Shown here piece after piece: positions 33,137 to 42,596 of a stretch of 64,000 nucleotides of DNA. Position numbers and translations under genes: made by a program. Position 1 is the stretch's first letter. Every line of letters starts with the position of its first letter. The notes below the pieces were generated by a model, which was given only the letters and a program-made list of their open reading frames with translations, searched no databases and was not told the DNA's origin. The DNA comes from JAAUTG01 sp964458705. GTDB taxonomy: Bacteria; Bacteroidota; Bacteroidia; Chitinophagales; Saprospiraceae. The stretch covers positions 18,335 through 82,334 of the forward strand of contig CAYWKD010000012.1 of the NCBI GenBank assembly GCA_964458705.1, given 5' to 3'.

Positions 33137-33454
33137 TGCTTGCCGCTTTTATTGACAAGATATGTTTTTTTTGGCGTTGTGCCTTTGTTTTATTGGGTGA
33201 ATGAGCCAAATGCTTGTTCGCTTAGGTATTGAGTTATTGACTATTGTAAGTTCTTGTTCTTTTTTCTTGATAAAAAAGAACCAAAAAATCAAGACTGTAT
33301 TTCTTTTTTAACGCTACAAAAGAAATAAGGTCGATCAACTAGCTATTGTTGTTTCGCACAATGTCAGTTACTTAAACAAATAAACACCTAAACAAATAAA
33401 CACCTAAACAAATAAACAACCCTATCCACTTACTCAAGCCTTCATCTAAGAAGC
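33137..33454. other. 318-bp intergenic stretch with inverted and tandem repeats
   Basis: No gene seen. It holds a perfect 10-bp inverted repeat GTTCTTTTTT / AAAAAAGAAC (33256-33281, 6-nt loop) and three tandem copies of the 16-bp unit TAAACAAATAAACACC (33373-33420). Presumably the promoter of the FGE-fold gene and the end of the porP/sprF-like transcript lie here. Confidence 0.7.
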
Positions 33455-34507
33455 TTAGAAGCGAGGGCAGTAAACATTTCTGTTCTCCTTGCCGCTAATG
33501 ACGTACACTAAGGCAAATTCAAAGCCACCATTTCCATTGCTTGCTGCAGAGAGTGGCGAAATATTGATGTCGTAGCTAAAGCCTAAGCTGAAGCCGTTGT
33601 AATCGAAGCGAGTAGAAAGAATGGCTGCATCTGCTAGAATGCCGCTCGATGTTTCATCTTGGTAGCGATTAGCTAAACGCACCCAACCTCCAATTTGGAA
33701 GGCTTGATAATCGGTGCGGCTGTTGCCTAGCAAGAATTTAAAACTCGTGCCTGTATTTAGCTGAAACGAAGGACCTTGTTGCATCACAATAGCTCCTGGC
33801 ACTAGACCAAAGTTTCGAGATACCATAAATTCTCCTCCTACATGTGCAGTAAGGCGGCTGTAAAGTAGATTTTCTTCTCCCTCAAAAAAGGATTGATTGG
33901 CGCGGTTCAAGTGATGAAAAGCACCGCCGATGTAGAAGTTATTATTTTCATCCAATACAGTAAACCAAAGCAGTCCAGCTTCTGCATCAGCGAATAAGAA
34001 GTTGTCGTTTAGGGTGTTTTCACCCGAACTTCTCGAAGGGTCGAAACCACCTTCCCCATCATGCTGATTGGGCCAGCGGAGATTTAGAAAATCTATACTT
34101 CGCTGTGCGACACCACCTTGCGCTCCTACCACTAAGTAATGGCTCTTCTTGCGATAGCCGCCCATTCTCTTGCTGTAAGAGAAAGATAACTTACCCGTAG
34201 TGGTAGTAAATCTTGATTCTCCTGCCTGATCGCCCCAGAAAGCACCACCGATGCCAAAATAATCATAGCGTCCAACGGGAATTTTTTGATCGTAAGAAAC
34301 AGAATACGTGCTGAAAGCATTGGATTTCAAAACGCTTGCCCACTGATTTCTGTAATTGGCTACGAGCCTCACATTTCCGTTCATCACTCCTGTCATGGCA
34401 GGATTCAAATTAAGTGGCGAAAGGTAAAATTGCGAGAAATGAATGTCTTGAGCTTGTACGCTCAATACACCCGACAAAATCATTACACTGAATAATATTC
34501 TTCTCAT
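33455..34507 (-). CDS. PorP/SprF family type IX secretion outer-membrane protein
   Basis: A 350-aa beta-barrel protein. It has a signal peptide (LSGVLSVQAQ) followed by the family signature DIHFSQFYLSPLNLNPAMTG and VRLVANYRNQW. The later strands include YSVSYDQKIP and GFSLGFSYDINISPL near the C-terminus. These proteins anchor adhesins or PorE-type proteins at the cell surface in the T9SS/gliding machinery. A lone copy without a SprB-like gene beside it; the T9SS cargo genes of the window lie 18-26 kb away. Confidence 0.85.
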   Translation of the reverse strand: MRRILFSVMILSGVLSVQAQDIHFSQFYLSPLNLNPAMTGVMNGNVRLVANYRNQWASVLKSNAFSTYSVSYDQKIPVGRYDYFGIGGAFWGDQAGESRFTTTTGKLSFSYSKRMGGYRKKSHYLVVGAQGGVAQRSIDFLNLRWPNQHDGEGGFDPSRSSGENTLNDNFLFADAEAGLLWFTVLDENNNFYIGGAFHHLNRANQSFFEGEENLLYSRLTAHVGGEFMVSRNFGLVPGAIVMQQGPSFQLNTGTSFKFLLGNSRTDYQAFQIGGWVRLANRYQDETSSGILADAAILSTRFDYNGFSLGFSYDINISPLSAASNGNGGFEFALVYVISGKENRNVYCPRF

Positions 34508-34830
34508 ATTGGGTAATAATTGAAATTTTAACGATGATACTTTATCCCCTAGATTTATCTTATTAAAACTTTACTTGTACAAAAAACAAAAAAATAATAT
34601 TAAAATCAAACTTTGATTTTCACTATTCTCTCAAGGTGTGTTGTTTTGTAGCATCAGTTAGTCAAAGATAAAACGAAAAATCTGAGACTGCCCAACAAAT
34701 TAGAAGTGAACTCTAATCGGTTTTGTATTGACTTAACGCCGACTAGAATAAGTTATTTTTTAAATTGGGTACAGACTTTAAATTTTCTAGCAGAGGGTAG
34801 TTAAATTTGAGCAAACGGAAGTGAAACGCA
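34508..34830. other. 323-bp divergent intergenic region (porP/sprF-like and rluA-like)
   Basis: An AT-rich promoter region for two divergent genes. No ORF. The only structured element is the palindrome at 34602-34620. Confidence 0.6.
34602..34620. promoter_or_regulatory. operator-like palindrome
   Basis: AAAATCAAA-C-TTTGATTTT, a perfect 9-bp inverted repeat around one central base, about 95 bp upstream of the porP/sprF-like start. The shape fits a dimeric regulator site; no regulator is indicated. Confidence 0.35.
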
Positions 34831-35568
34831 ATGAAAATAAAACTAGAATTTCTACACGAAGATGAGGCTTTGGTAATTGTCAATAAACCCGCTAGGCTAC
34901 TTGCCATTCCCGACCGATTCGATGCAAAAAAGCCCAATCTTTATCATCAACTCAAGCAGCAATTTGGAGATATATTCATTGTGCACCGCCTTGATTTTGA
35001 GACGAGTGGCATCATCTGTTTTGCCAAAACGCCAGTGGCGCACCAACAACTTTCTCAGCAGTTTGAGGCACGCAGCGTAGAAAAAAAATACTGGGCATTG
35101 CTCGACGGTGTGCTGCTGCACGACTCGGGTGAAATTGAAGTAGGCATTGCGCCACATCCTGTACAAAAAGGTCGAATGATCGCTTCAAAAAAAGGAAAAG
35201 AAGCATTTACTTCCTTTAAAAAAATAGCGCAATTTCGTCGTTTTTCACTTGTCGAAGCCAATATTAAAACAGGGCGCACTCATCAAATCAGGGTACATTT
35301 TGCCAGTATTGGTCATCCGCTTGCTATTGATCCATTTTACGGCAAAAGAGCGGAGTTTTTGCTCTCTGAAATCAAACGCAAGCGATACAATTTAGGCAAA
35401 ACACAGGAAGAGCGACCGCTTATGAACCGAACCACGCTCCATGCTTATCAATTAACAATTACGCATCCAACGACTGAAAAAACTTTGACAGTAAATGCGC
35501 CACTGCATAAAGATTTTAATGCTGTTCTCAATCAGTTGAGCAAATGGGACAAAGCACAAGAGCAGTAA
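34831..35568 (+). CDS. RluA family pseudouridine synthase
   Basis: A 245-aa RNA-modifying enzyme that isomerises uridine to pseudouridine. It starts with LEFLHEDEALVIVNKPARLL. The catalytic motif HRLDFETSGI holds the essential Asp (about residue 53), followed by KKYWALLDG and the ANIKTGRTHQIRVHF signature. There is no S4 domain at the N-terminus, which points to the short RluA-type members. The target position in rRNA or tRNA is not known. Confidence 0.88.
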   Translation: MKIKLEFLHEDEALVIVNKPARLLAIPDRFDAKKPNLYHQLKQQFGDIFIVHRLDFETSGIICFAKTPVAHQQLSQQFEARSVEKKYWALLDGVLLHDSGEIEVGIAPHPVQKGRMIASKKGKEAFTSFKKIAQFRRFSLVEANIKTGRTHQIRVHFASIGHPLAIDPFYGKRAEFLLSEIKRKRYNLGKTQEERPLMNRTTLHAYQLTITHPTTEKTLTVNAPLHKDFNAVLNQLSKWDKAQEQ

Positions 35569-35629
35569 TCACAAGGGCTGATGGGGTTTTATTGCAGCCT
35601 TTGTTCCAAAATGTCTTCGCAAAGTGAGC

Positions 35630-35715
35630 GGACGAAATTGTTTGTAGGTCTAGGTTGTTTACTTGTTTATACAATTTTCTGCTAATGCGATTATTATATC
35701 ATTAAACATTTAAAA
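35630..35715. repeat. dispersed intergenic repeat, copy 2
   Basis: Related to 21208-21275: both have GAAATTGTTT(A/G)T(G/A)GGT(T/C)TAG(A/G)TTGTTTA, then GATTATTATAT. It lies between the pseudouridine synthase gene and the unknown gene at 35779. Confidence 0.4.
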
Positions 35716-35778
35716 TCTGTCCATTTACTTATTAAATATTAAAATGTAACTTTCAGTCTATTATCGGTTAGAACAACT

Positions 35779-37113
35779 ATGGAACTATTCAATAAGCTAT
35801 TTCAAAAATCAGAAGAACAACTCGACGAACCTCGTATTCGATTTGGAAGATACAGTGATGCTTACAAAGAAGAAGAAAATTACGAAGCATGGAATCAATC
35901 CCTCGAGGCATTTCAGCAGGCATCTTACTTGGAGGCTTATGAATTGTTCTTCCAATACATCAGCGACGAACAAGAGGATAATGTTCGTTACGAAATTAGA
36001 GATCAGACCATACATTTTGAGTTTTTGCAAGGCTCTAAGCGAGTCTATGGCACCGCCGATCAAAATAAATTCACTGCTACCGCCAAAGTTGCTCAAGCTA
36101 AAGCACTCAATACTAAATTCTTACGCCGTTTGCTGGAGCAAAATTTCAACCTGAAGTACAGCCGCTTTGCACTAGATGAAGAAAAGAATATCTGCATTAC
36201 TTTTGATACTTATACACTTGATGGCTCGCCTTATAAAATTTATTATGCCCTGAAAGAATTAGCAACTCATGCAGATAAGCAAGACGACTTGCTGGTGGAA
36301 GAGTTCAGCAATATGCTCCAAGCTGTTGAAAACAAACATCTTATCACCTTAACTGAGCTAGAAAAATCAGTTAAATATGACTTTATAAAAGAAAAAATAC
36401 GTCAAGCCCTCAAGGTCATTCAAAACGGGCAACTAGATGCCGAGCAATATCCTGGCGCTATTGCTTATCTACTACTCGACTTAACTTACAAATTAGACTA
36501 TCTGATTCAGCCAGAAGGCTATATGATGGAGACACTAGAACGCATCCACAGAAAATATTTCTCTGGTACGGCTAACACAGCCGAAAAAAATATAGTCTTA
36601 CAGCAGGAGTTTCAATGGCTACTTGATCGCTCAAGAGCAGATTACTTTAAAGAGTTGTATCGGACAACGGCTACTTTTGGCATTACTTCTCCTGAAAATC
36701 ACAGCCGAGTTGCCACTTTTATTGAAGGCGAATTGCACAACATGGATTGGTACAATGAAAATGGTCATTTTGAAGTAGCACTAGCGATTCCAAGCTACAT
36801 AATAGGCTACTCTATGTTCAATTATGCCGTTCCACGTCCCGACAGAGCTTTGTTTGAGTTGTATTATAAAATTATTGAGCCTAAATTCTTTAAGAATCTA
36901 GGTTTTCAAACTGTTTATTACGACATTCAAAGAGAACGCTTCGACAGCAAAGCCATCCGTCGTGCATTTGATCAAATTAAAGCAGCGAATAGTGCCAAAT
37001 TCCCTCGCTTCTCCCCCACTATCAACAAATTGAAATTTGACACTCGCCCTAACTTCGCTAAATCTTACTTGCTAATGATAAAAGACTTGGACATGACCAA
37101 GAAAATAGTATAG
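35779..37113 (+). CDS. conserved hypothetical cytosolic protein
   Basis: A 444-aa soluble protein without signal peptide, TM segment or recognised motif. It is rich in charged and aromatic residues and largely alpha-helical in appearance. The N-terminal 150 residues (AFQQASYLEAYELFFQYISD, then YEIRDQTIHFEFLQGSKRVYG) faintly resemble YbjN/type III chaperone-like folds. The C-terminal part has IPSYIIGYSMFNYAVPRPDRA. It is clearly a real gene by length and codon use, with its own 5' region. I do not know its function. Confidence 0.6.
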   Translation: MELFNKLFQKSEEQLDEPRIRFGRYSDAYKEEENYEAWNQSLEAFQQASYLEAYELFFQYISDEQEDNVRYEIRDQTIHFEFLQGSKRVYGTADQNKFTATAKVAQAKALNTKFLRRLLEQNFNLKYSRFALDEEKNICITFDTYTLDGSPYKIYYALKELATHADKQDDLLVEEFSNMLQAVENKHLITLTELEKSVKYDFIKEKIRQALKVIQNGQLDAEQYPGAIAYLLLDLTYKLDYLIQPEGYMMETLERIHRKYFSGTANTAEKNIVLQQEFQWLLDRSRADYFKELYRTTATFGITSPENHSRVATFIEGELHNMDWYNENGHFEVALAIPSYIIGYSMFNYAVPRPDRALFELYYKIIEPKFFKNLGFQTVYYDIQRERFDSKAIRRAFDQIKAANSAKFPRFSPTINKLKFDTRPNFAKSYLLMIKDLDMTKKIV

Positions 37114-37256
37114 CCTCACCCACCATTTTGCAACTCGTAGGCATCTAAATAGAAAACCAGATTTGAGACCAATGAACTTGGCAACATTCAGGCTTCATAA
37201 CTGATTGAAAAATATGTTTACTCTTATCTAATAAATTACTTGAAACACCTGTAACA

Positions 37257-38690
37257 ATGCAAATTTTGACTGTTCTTTTATTGCTTTCTACATTAATCAC
37301 TTTACTATTCTCCTTCAACTCAAAGCAATCGCTTCAACGCTGGGTTGTCTATACTAACTTAGGGCTTTTAGCTGTGCATTTGTTGGCAGGAGGAAGCCGC
37401 TGGCAGTTATATCCAGTGTATTTAGTTATTGCCTTAGTTTTAGTGAGTTGGTTCATCCGATTTGATCGCAAAGCACTACGTTATAGTTTATTAGTAACAG
37501 GCATTCTGGCTACACTGCTTAGCATTGCTGCAACTTGGGCATTTCCAGTTTTTCGATTTCCTGAGCCCACTGGAGGCTATTCGGTAGGATTGCAAACTAT
37601 GTATCTTGAAGACAAGGATCGCCCAGAAAGCATCACTCCAGCTATAGACGATTATCGAAAATTAACCATACAAGTTTGGTATCCTTCTGAACAAGCTATT
37701 GAGCGCCCCGAGCCTTATTTAGATGAAGGCTATGGTGCAGCATTTGCAAAAAGCAAGGGTTTTCCTAGTTTTGTCGTTTCTCATTTCAGTTTAATCCCAA
37801 CACATACTGAAAAATCGTTGCCAATCGCTGATGAAGCTTTTCCAGTCATCGTTCTGTCGCATGGTTATGGTTGGAATAGCGAAGAATATACCTCCATTAT
37901 CGAGGAGTTAGTGAGTCAAGGCTACATTGTTTTGGGGGTGGAACATACACACGAAAATCCAATGACTATTTTTAAGAAAGAAAGACTTTATCCACTTCAG
38001 TCCTACTTTGAATATGTCAACTTCACCATTGATTTTAACAAGGTTGATAGCCTCACTCAATCCTTCAAAACGGCCACGACAGATTCTATGAAGTTACTAC
38101 AAATGCGAGCATTAGTAAATGAACTGCCTACCTATGATGAAAGCATGAATCGCTGGTCAACTGATATTTCTTTTCTACTTGACGAACTCCTCCGATACAA
38201 TGCCGAGTCCAATCATTTCCTGTATCAGCGATTGGACTTGGATCGTATTGGTTTATTAGGTCATTCTTGGGGCGGTGCTGTGGTTGCTCAAACGGCCGCT
38301 TGGGACAATCGAGTAAAGGCAGCAATTAATTTGGATGGCGCCCAATGGGGTGAATTAATTGATACTGTACTTCGAAAACCCCTACTAGCCATCTATGCAG
38401 ACAGAAATTACGATACTTTTTTCACGCCAAACTTCTTCATCTACGACCAAGTTACTGAAAAAGACTATTATGAAGCTATTGTTACTGGCACGGGTCACGC
38501 TAGTTTTGGAGATTTGCCGTATTGGTCGAATTTGCGCACACTTACTGAAACAGGAACAACCGCTGCTCAACGCATGACTTACCTGAACAGTCAGTTAATT
38601 ATGAGATTTTTTGATCGATACATGAACGGAGTGGATCATTTTTCTTTTGAAGAAGGACTGCCAGAAGTGAAGCTAAGGCGATTGAAGTAA
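37257..38690 (+). CDS. alpha/beta hydrolase, PAF-acetylhydrolase-like, with N-terminal membrane helices
   Basis: A 477-aa protein. Three or four TM helices occupy residues 1-105. The hydrolase domain follows: FPVIVLSHGYGWNSEEYTSI (oxyanion region), IVLGVEHTHENPM, the nucleophile elbow LLGHSWGGAVV (Ser in GHSWG), INLDGAQWG and GTGHASFGDLPYW with the probable catalytic His. The pattern is that of platelet-activating-factor acetylhydrolase / PAF-AH p-II and dienelactone-hydrolase-like lipases. It would act on an ester or phospholipid at the membrane. Monocistronic by spacing. Confidence 0.75.
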   Translation: MQILTVLLLLSTLITLLFSFNSKQSLQRWVVYTNLGLLAVHLLAGGSRWQLYPVYLVIALVLVSWFIRFDRKALRYSLLVTGILATLLSIAATWAFPVFRFPEPTGGYSVGLQTMYLEDKDRPESITPAIDDYRKLTIQVWYPSEQAIERPEPYLDEGYGAAFAKSKGFPSFVVSHFSLIPTHTEKSLPIADEAFPVIVLSHGYGWNSEEYTSIIEELVSQGYIVLGVEHTHENPMTIFKKERLYPLQSYFEYVNFTIDFNKVDSLTQSFKTATTDSMKLLQMRALVNELPTYDESMNRWSTDISFLLDELLRYNAESNHFLYQRLDLDRIGLLGHSWGGAVVAQTAAWDNRVKAAINLDGAQWGELIDTVLRKPLLAIYADRNYDTFFTPNFFIYDQVTEKDYYEAIVTGTGHASFGDLPYWSNLRTLTETGTTAAQRMTYLNSQLIMRFFDRYMNGVDHFSFEEGLPEVKLRRLK

Positions 38691-38845
38691 ATAACATTCA
38701 TTTCAATCGAAACTAAGAATGCTAGAACCCATAAAGCATCAATTTCAGGAATATTGGAGACTTCGGCAATCTTATATAACTCAACAAGCCAGTTAGCATA
38801 GTATCTAGTCAACCAAACTCCTGTTTTGCTAGTTACAATTCAACT

Positions 38846-40963
38846 ATGCAAGCGAAGAAAGAAATATTAGCCAGTTCAATCGAATATCTAAAAGGAGTAG
38901 GTCCTGTTAGAGGAGATATGCTACGCAAAGAATTGAGCATCTTTACTTTTAAAGACCTTTTGTTTCATTTTCCCTTCCGATATGTAGATAAGACAAAGTT
39001 TCATACAATCAAGAGCTTGACGGGCGATAGTGGTGAGGTGCAGCTTAGAGGCATACTAAGGCGGATGGAAGCACATGGTGAAGGACGCAAAAAACGCTTG
39101 GTAGCTCGACTGCGTGATGATACAGGTGTAATTGAGCTAGTTTGGTTTAAAGGTATCCATTATTTACAGCAGCAGCTAATAATTGGAGGGGAATATGTGG
39201 TATATGGAAGAGTGAACGAGTTTAATAGCAAGTTGAATATTCCTCATCCAGAAATTGAATTTGTCTCTCCAGAAAACACCCAAAAAGCAGAGACCTTCGC
39301 ACCTGTTTATCCCAGTACGGATAAATTGAATAATAAAGGTTTGGACGTAAAAGCTCGCAGGCGATTGCTTCAGACCTTGATGGCGCAGTTGACTCCAGCA
39401 GACCTCCCTGAGAACTTGCCTGATTACATCAAAGAGAAATTTCGTTTTCCATCTCGCTTCGATGCCTTGAAGCAAATTCACTTCCCCAAAACAGAAAACG
39501 AACTCAAACACGCCCAAAATCGCTTGAAGTTTGAGGAACTCTTTTTTTTACAAATGCGCCTTATTCAACTCAAAAAACGACGCAAGAATGCTATCAAAGG
39601 ACATGAGTTCATCAAAATTGGTGATTACTTTAATCGATTTTACAGTGAAAAATTACCCTTTGAACTCACAAATGCACAAAAGCGTGTAGTCAAAGAAATT
39701 AGACACGATCTGCGAGTAGGAATACAGATGAATCGCTTGCTGCAAGGAGATGTAGGTAGTGGAAAAACAATTGTTGGTTTGATGGCGATGCTTATCGCTT
39801 TGGACAATGGCTTTCAGGCTTGCTTGATGGCACCGACTGAAATTTTGGCGCAGCAGCATTATCAATCCATAAGTGATTACGTAAAAGGACTAGGCATACG
39901 AGTAGGCTTTTTGTCAGGAAGTGTGAAAGGCAAGAAGCGGGAGCAACTCCTAAAATTGCTCCAAGCTGGTGAAATACATATTTTGATTGGCACACACGCA
40001 TTGATAGAAGAATGGGTGAAGTTTCAGCATCTTGGACTTGCTATCACAGATGAGCAGCACCGCTTCGGCGTGAAACAGCGCGCCAAACTCTGGAAAAAAA
40101 GTAAGCCCTATCCCCCCCACGTTTTAGTAATGACTGCCACCCCCATTCCCAGAACGCTTGCGATGACGCTTTATGGCGATCTGGATGTCTCCGTGATTGA
40201 TGAATTACCACCAGGTAGAAAGGAAGTAAAAACACTGCACAAGACAGAAAATCATCGCTTACAAACAATGGAATTTATGCGAAAAGAAATCGCTAAAGGG
40301 CGACAAGTCTATATCGTTTATCCATTAATTGAAGAGTCGGAGAAATTGGATTTACAGAATTTGCAAGAAGGCTATGAAGCTATTAGCAGAGAATTTCCAA
40401 TGCCGGATTATCAAATCAGCATTGTGCATGGAAGAATGAAACCAGCAGACAAAGACTTTGAAATGCAGCGATTTGTGAAAAACGAAACCCAGATTATGGT
40501 AGCAACCACCGTTATCGAAGTAGGAGTAAATGTGCCTAACGCTTCGGTGATGGTCATTGAAAATACCGAGCGATTTGGACTTTCGCAGTTGCATCAGCTG
40601 CGGGGTCGAGTGGGACGTGGAGCAGAACAATCTTACTGTATTTTGATGTCCAGTTTTAAACTTAGCAACGAGAGTAGAGCACGCATCCAAACTATGTGTC
40701 GCACCAACAATGGCTTTGAAATAGCAGAAGCGGACTTACGCCTACGAGGACCTGGCAATATGGAAGGTACGCAACAAAGCGGCATACTTAATTTCCGGTT
40801 AGCTGATCTAGGAAAGGATCAAGCCATTTTAAAAACAGCTAGAGAAATTGCTCACCGAATTTTAGACCATGATGAAAAATTAGAGAAATCTGAGCATCGG
40901 GATTTAAAAAATTATTTGGATGAATATGCTAGAGAGATGAAAGGTTGGAGTCGAATCAGTTAA
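38846..40963 (+). CDS. recG: ATP-dependent DNA helicase RecG
   Basis: A 705-aa fork-regression helicase. The N-terminal wedge/OB region has LKGVGPVRGDML and LFHFPFRYVDKT, then LRDDTGVIELVWF. The helicase core has Walker A QGDVGSGKTIVG, motif II ITDEQHRFGV, TATPIPRTLAMT and the C-terminal QLRGRVGRGAEQSYCIL. Length is close to the E. coli enzyme. It acts on stalled replication forks and Holliday junctions. It is followed by an inverted repeat (40972-41022). Confidence 0.95.
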   Translation: MQAKKEILASSIEYLKGVGPVRGDMLRKELSIFTFKDLLFHFPFRYVDKTKFHTIKSLTGDSGEVQLRGILRRMEAHGEGRKKRLVARLRDDTGVIELVWFKGIHYLQQQLIIGGEYVVYGRVNEFNSKLNIPHPEIEFVSPENTQKAETFAPVYPSTDKLNNKGLDVKARRRLLQTLMAQLTPADLPENLPDYIKEKFRFPSRFDALKQIHFPKTENELKHAQNRLKFEELFFLQMRLIQLKKRRKNAIKGHEFIKIGDYFNRFYSEKLPFELTNAQKRVVKEIRHDLRVGIQMNRLLQGDVGSGKTIVGLMAMLIALDNGFQACLMAPTEILAQQHYQSISDYVKGLGIRVGFLSGSVKGKKREQLLKLLQAGEIHILIGTHALIEEWVKFQHLGLAITDEQHRFGVKQRAKLWKKSKPYPPHVLVMTATPIPRTLAMTLYGDLDVSVIDELPPGRKEVKTLHKTENHRLQTMEFMRKEIAKGRQVYIVYPLIEESEKLDLQNLQEGYEAISREFPMPDYQISIVHGRMKPADKDFEMQRFVKNETQIMVATTVIEVGVNVPNASVMVIENTERFGLSQLHQLRGRVGRGAEQSYCILMSSFKLSNESRARIQTMCRTNNGFEIAEADLRLRGPGNMEGTQQSGILNFRLADLGKDQAILKTAREIAHRILDHDEKLEKSEHRDLKNYLDEYAREMKGWSRIS

Positions 40964-40971
40964 AAAGGGTA

Positions 40972-41022
40972 ATCGGCTCTTTCTTATTGCAAAATTTCAG
41001 TGAGAGTAAAGGAAGAGCCGAT
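40972..41022. terminator. inverted repeat after recG
   Basis: ATCGGCTCTT and AAGAGCCGAT form a 10-bp perfect stem around a 31-nt spacer, 9 bp downstream of the recG stop and between convergent genes. No U-tract; a candidate bidirectional end structure. Confidence 0.35.
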
Positions 41023-41105
41023 CCCTGATCAAAAGCGTGTTTTTCTTATTTTCATAGACATTACGTTTCAGATCAGGCATCCGCTGCCTTCCGCTACTAT
41101 TTTTT

Positions 41106-41672
41106 TTATTCTTTCAGCTTTACATAAGAATCTATGCCATGCTGATTTCTTAGTTCTCCTACTAGTTTCCTTGCCGCACTTTCATTTGCAAAGCGATCCA
41201 CTAGCACCACAGCATAAGCTCCTCGATCAAATCGCTCCACTCTAGCATTACTGTAACCCTTACTCCTCAAATTACTAACGTGATTCTCTGCATTTTGTAC
41301 AACAGAAAATGTCCCTGCCAATACCATATAATCGCCTACATTGCTGTAAGACTGGCTCGTGTTGCTGCTTGTACTTGAGGAATTGGAAGCATTTGCATTT
41401 TGTTCCTCGTCCAACCAATCAAAATTCAAGTCTTCATTGTCATAATCTGTTGTAGTAACGTTTGCTGGCTCTTCTTCTGTAATCGTATTTGTGCTGTAAT
41501 CGTCTGCTGTTTCTGTTTCTTTCTCAAGTTCATCATACACAGCAACAGTCTCTGGGCTTTTCAGATCGTTCTCACCTCCCATAAATTTTCTTACTCCAAT
41601 CACAATCAGTACTACGGCTAGTGCCAAACATACTGCAATAATTGCAACTGTAAACCAATCCAATCGTCTCAT
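41106..41672 (-). CDS. SPOR domain membrane protein
   Basis: A 188-aa protein. It has one N-terminal TM helix (WFTVAIIAVCLALAVVLIVIG), an acidic Ser/Thr/Asn linker, and a C-terminal SPOR domain of about 75 residues (YMVLAGTFSVVQNAENHVSN, then GYSNARVERFDRGAYAVVLV). SPOR domains bind denuded peptidoglycan at division sites. It converges on recG and stands alone. The cell-division role is inferred from the domain. Confidence 0.8.
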   Translation of the reverse strand: MRRLDWFTVAIIAVCLALAVVLIVIGVRKFMGGENDLKSPETVAVYDELEKETETADDYSTNTITEEEPANVTTTDYDNEDLNFDWLDEEQNANASNSSSTSSNTSQSYSNVGDYMVLAGTFSVVQNAENHVSNLRSKGYSNARVERFDRGAYAVVLVDRFANESAARKLVGELRNQHGIDSYVKLKE

Positions 41673-41920
41673 AAGTCTTAATTTAGTTTGTTATAACAAA
41701 GCAAATATAAAAATAAACGCTGTAACTATTCAGTAGAAATAAAAATTGAAAATTACGAAGCCTTAGCAAATCTATGTTGCTAAGCCTGAACACTCTTCAA
41801 TTTACTCAGACTTAAATTGAGCTGCTTACCCCGTTGAAATAGTCAGTCCAAATAGAGTAAAATAACGTTCACTTTACGCTTAAATTCCTTTCTTTGCGAA
41901 AAATTATTTGAACCAAAGCT

Positions 41921-42565
41921 ATGACAAGCCTACACTATTTCACATTTAATCCTTTTCAAGAAAATACCTACATTATTTACGATGGTACAAAAGAGTGCAT
42001 TATTGTCGATCCGGGCTGCTATCAAGCTCACGAAAAAACACAACTGATTGATTTTATTCAACAACATCATCTGCGACCTGTTCGCCTCATCAATACGCAT
42101 TGCCACATTGACCATATTTTTGGCAACGCTTTCGTCGCTGAAACTTATGGTTTGGGTTTGGAAATACATAAGGGAGAGCTACCCGTACTGGAAGCCGTAC
42201 CTCAGGTGGCTAGTATGTACGGTATCCCTTATTCCGAACCATCGCCAGCACCTGCTAAGTTCATAGAAGTGGGGGAAACTATCACTTTTGGCAGCACCGA
42301 ATTAAAAGTACTATTCACGCCTGGACATTCGCCCGCTAGTGTCTCTTTGTACTGCGAGGCGGATCAATTTGTTTTGGCGGGTGATGCCTTGTTTCAAAAT
42401 AGTATTGGCAGGACTGACCTACCAGGCGGAGATTTCGATACGCTGATTCGGAGTATTCGTCAGCAATTGTTAACACTTCCGGATAGTGTTAAAGTTTATT
42501 CTGGGCATGGCTCTAGTACGACTATTGGAACAGAAAAGCAGAGCAATCCGTTTCTGCAATCGTAA
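41921..42565 (+). CDS. MBL-fold hydrolase (glyoxalase II-like)
   Basis: A 214-aa metallo-beta-lactamase-fold protein. The metal motif THCHIDHIFGN is followed by the later His in TPGHSPASVSLY, the Asp in LAGDALFQNSIGRTDLPGG and YSGHGSSTTIG. This is the YcbL/glyoxalase II subgroup that hydrolyses thioesters such as S-acyl-glutathione or related substrates. A -7-like TTTCTTTG lies shortly upstream. The EamA transporter follows after 31 bp in the same direction. Confidence 0.85.
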   Translation: MTSLHYFTFNPFQENTYIIYDGTKECIIVDPGCYQAHEKTQLIDFIQQHHLRPVRLINTHCHIDHIFGNAFVAETYGLGLEIHKGELPVLEAVPQVASMYGIPYSEPSPAPAKFIEVGETITFGSTELKVLFTPGHSPASVSLYCEADQFVLAGDALFQNSIGRTDLPGGDFDTLIRSIRQQLLTLPDSVKVYSGHGSSTTIGTEKQSNPFLQS

Positions 42566-42596
42566 ATTGTAAATCACACTTTAGCTAAACTTTAGA

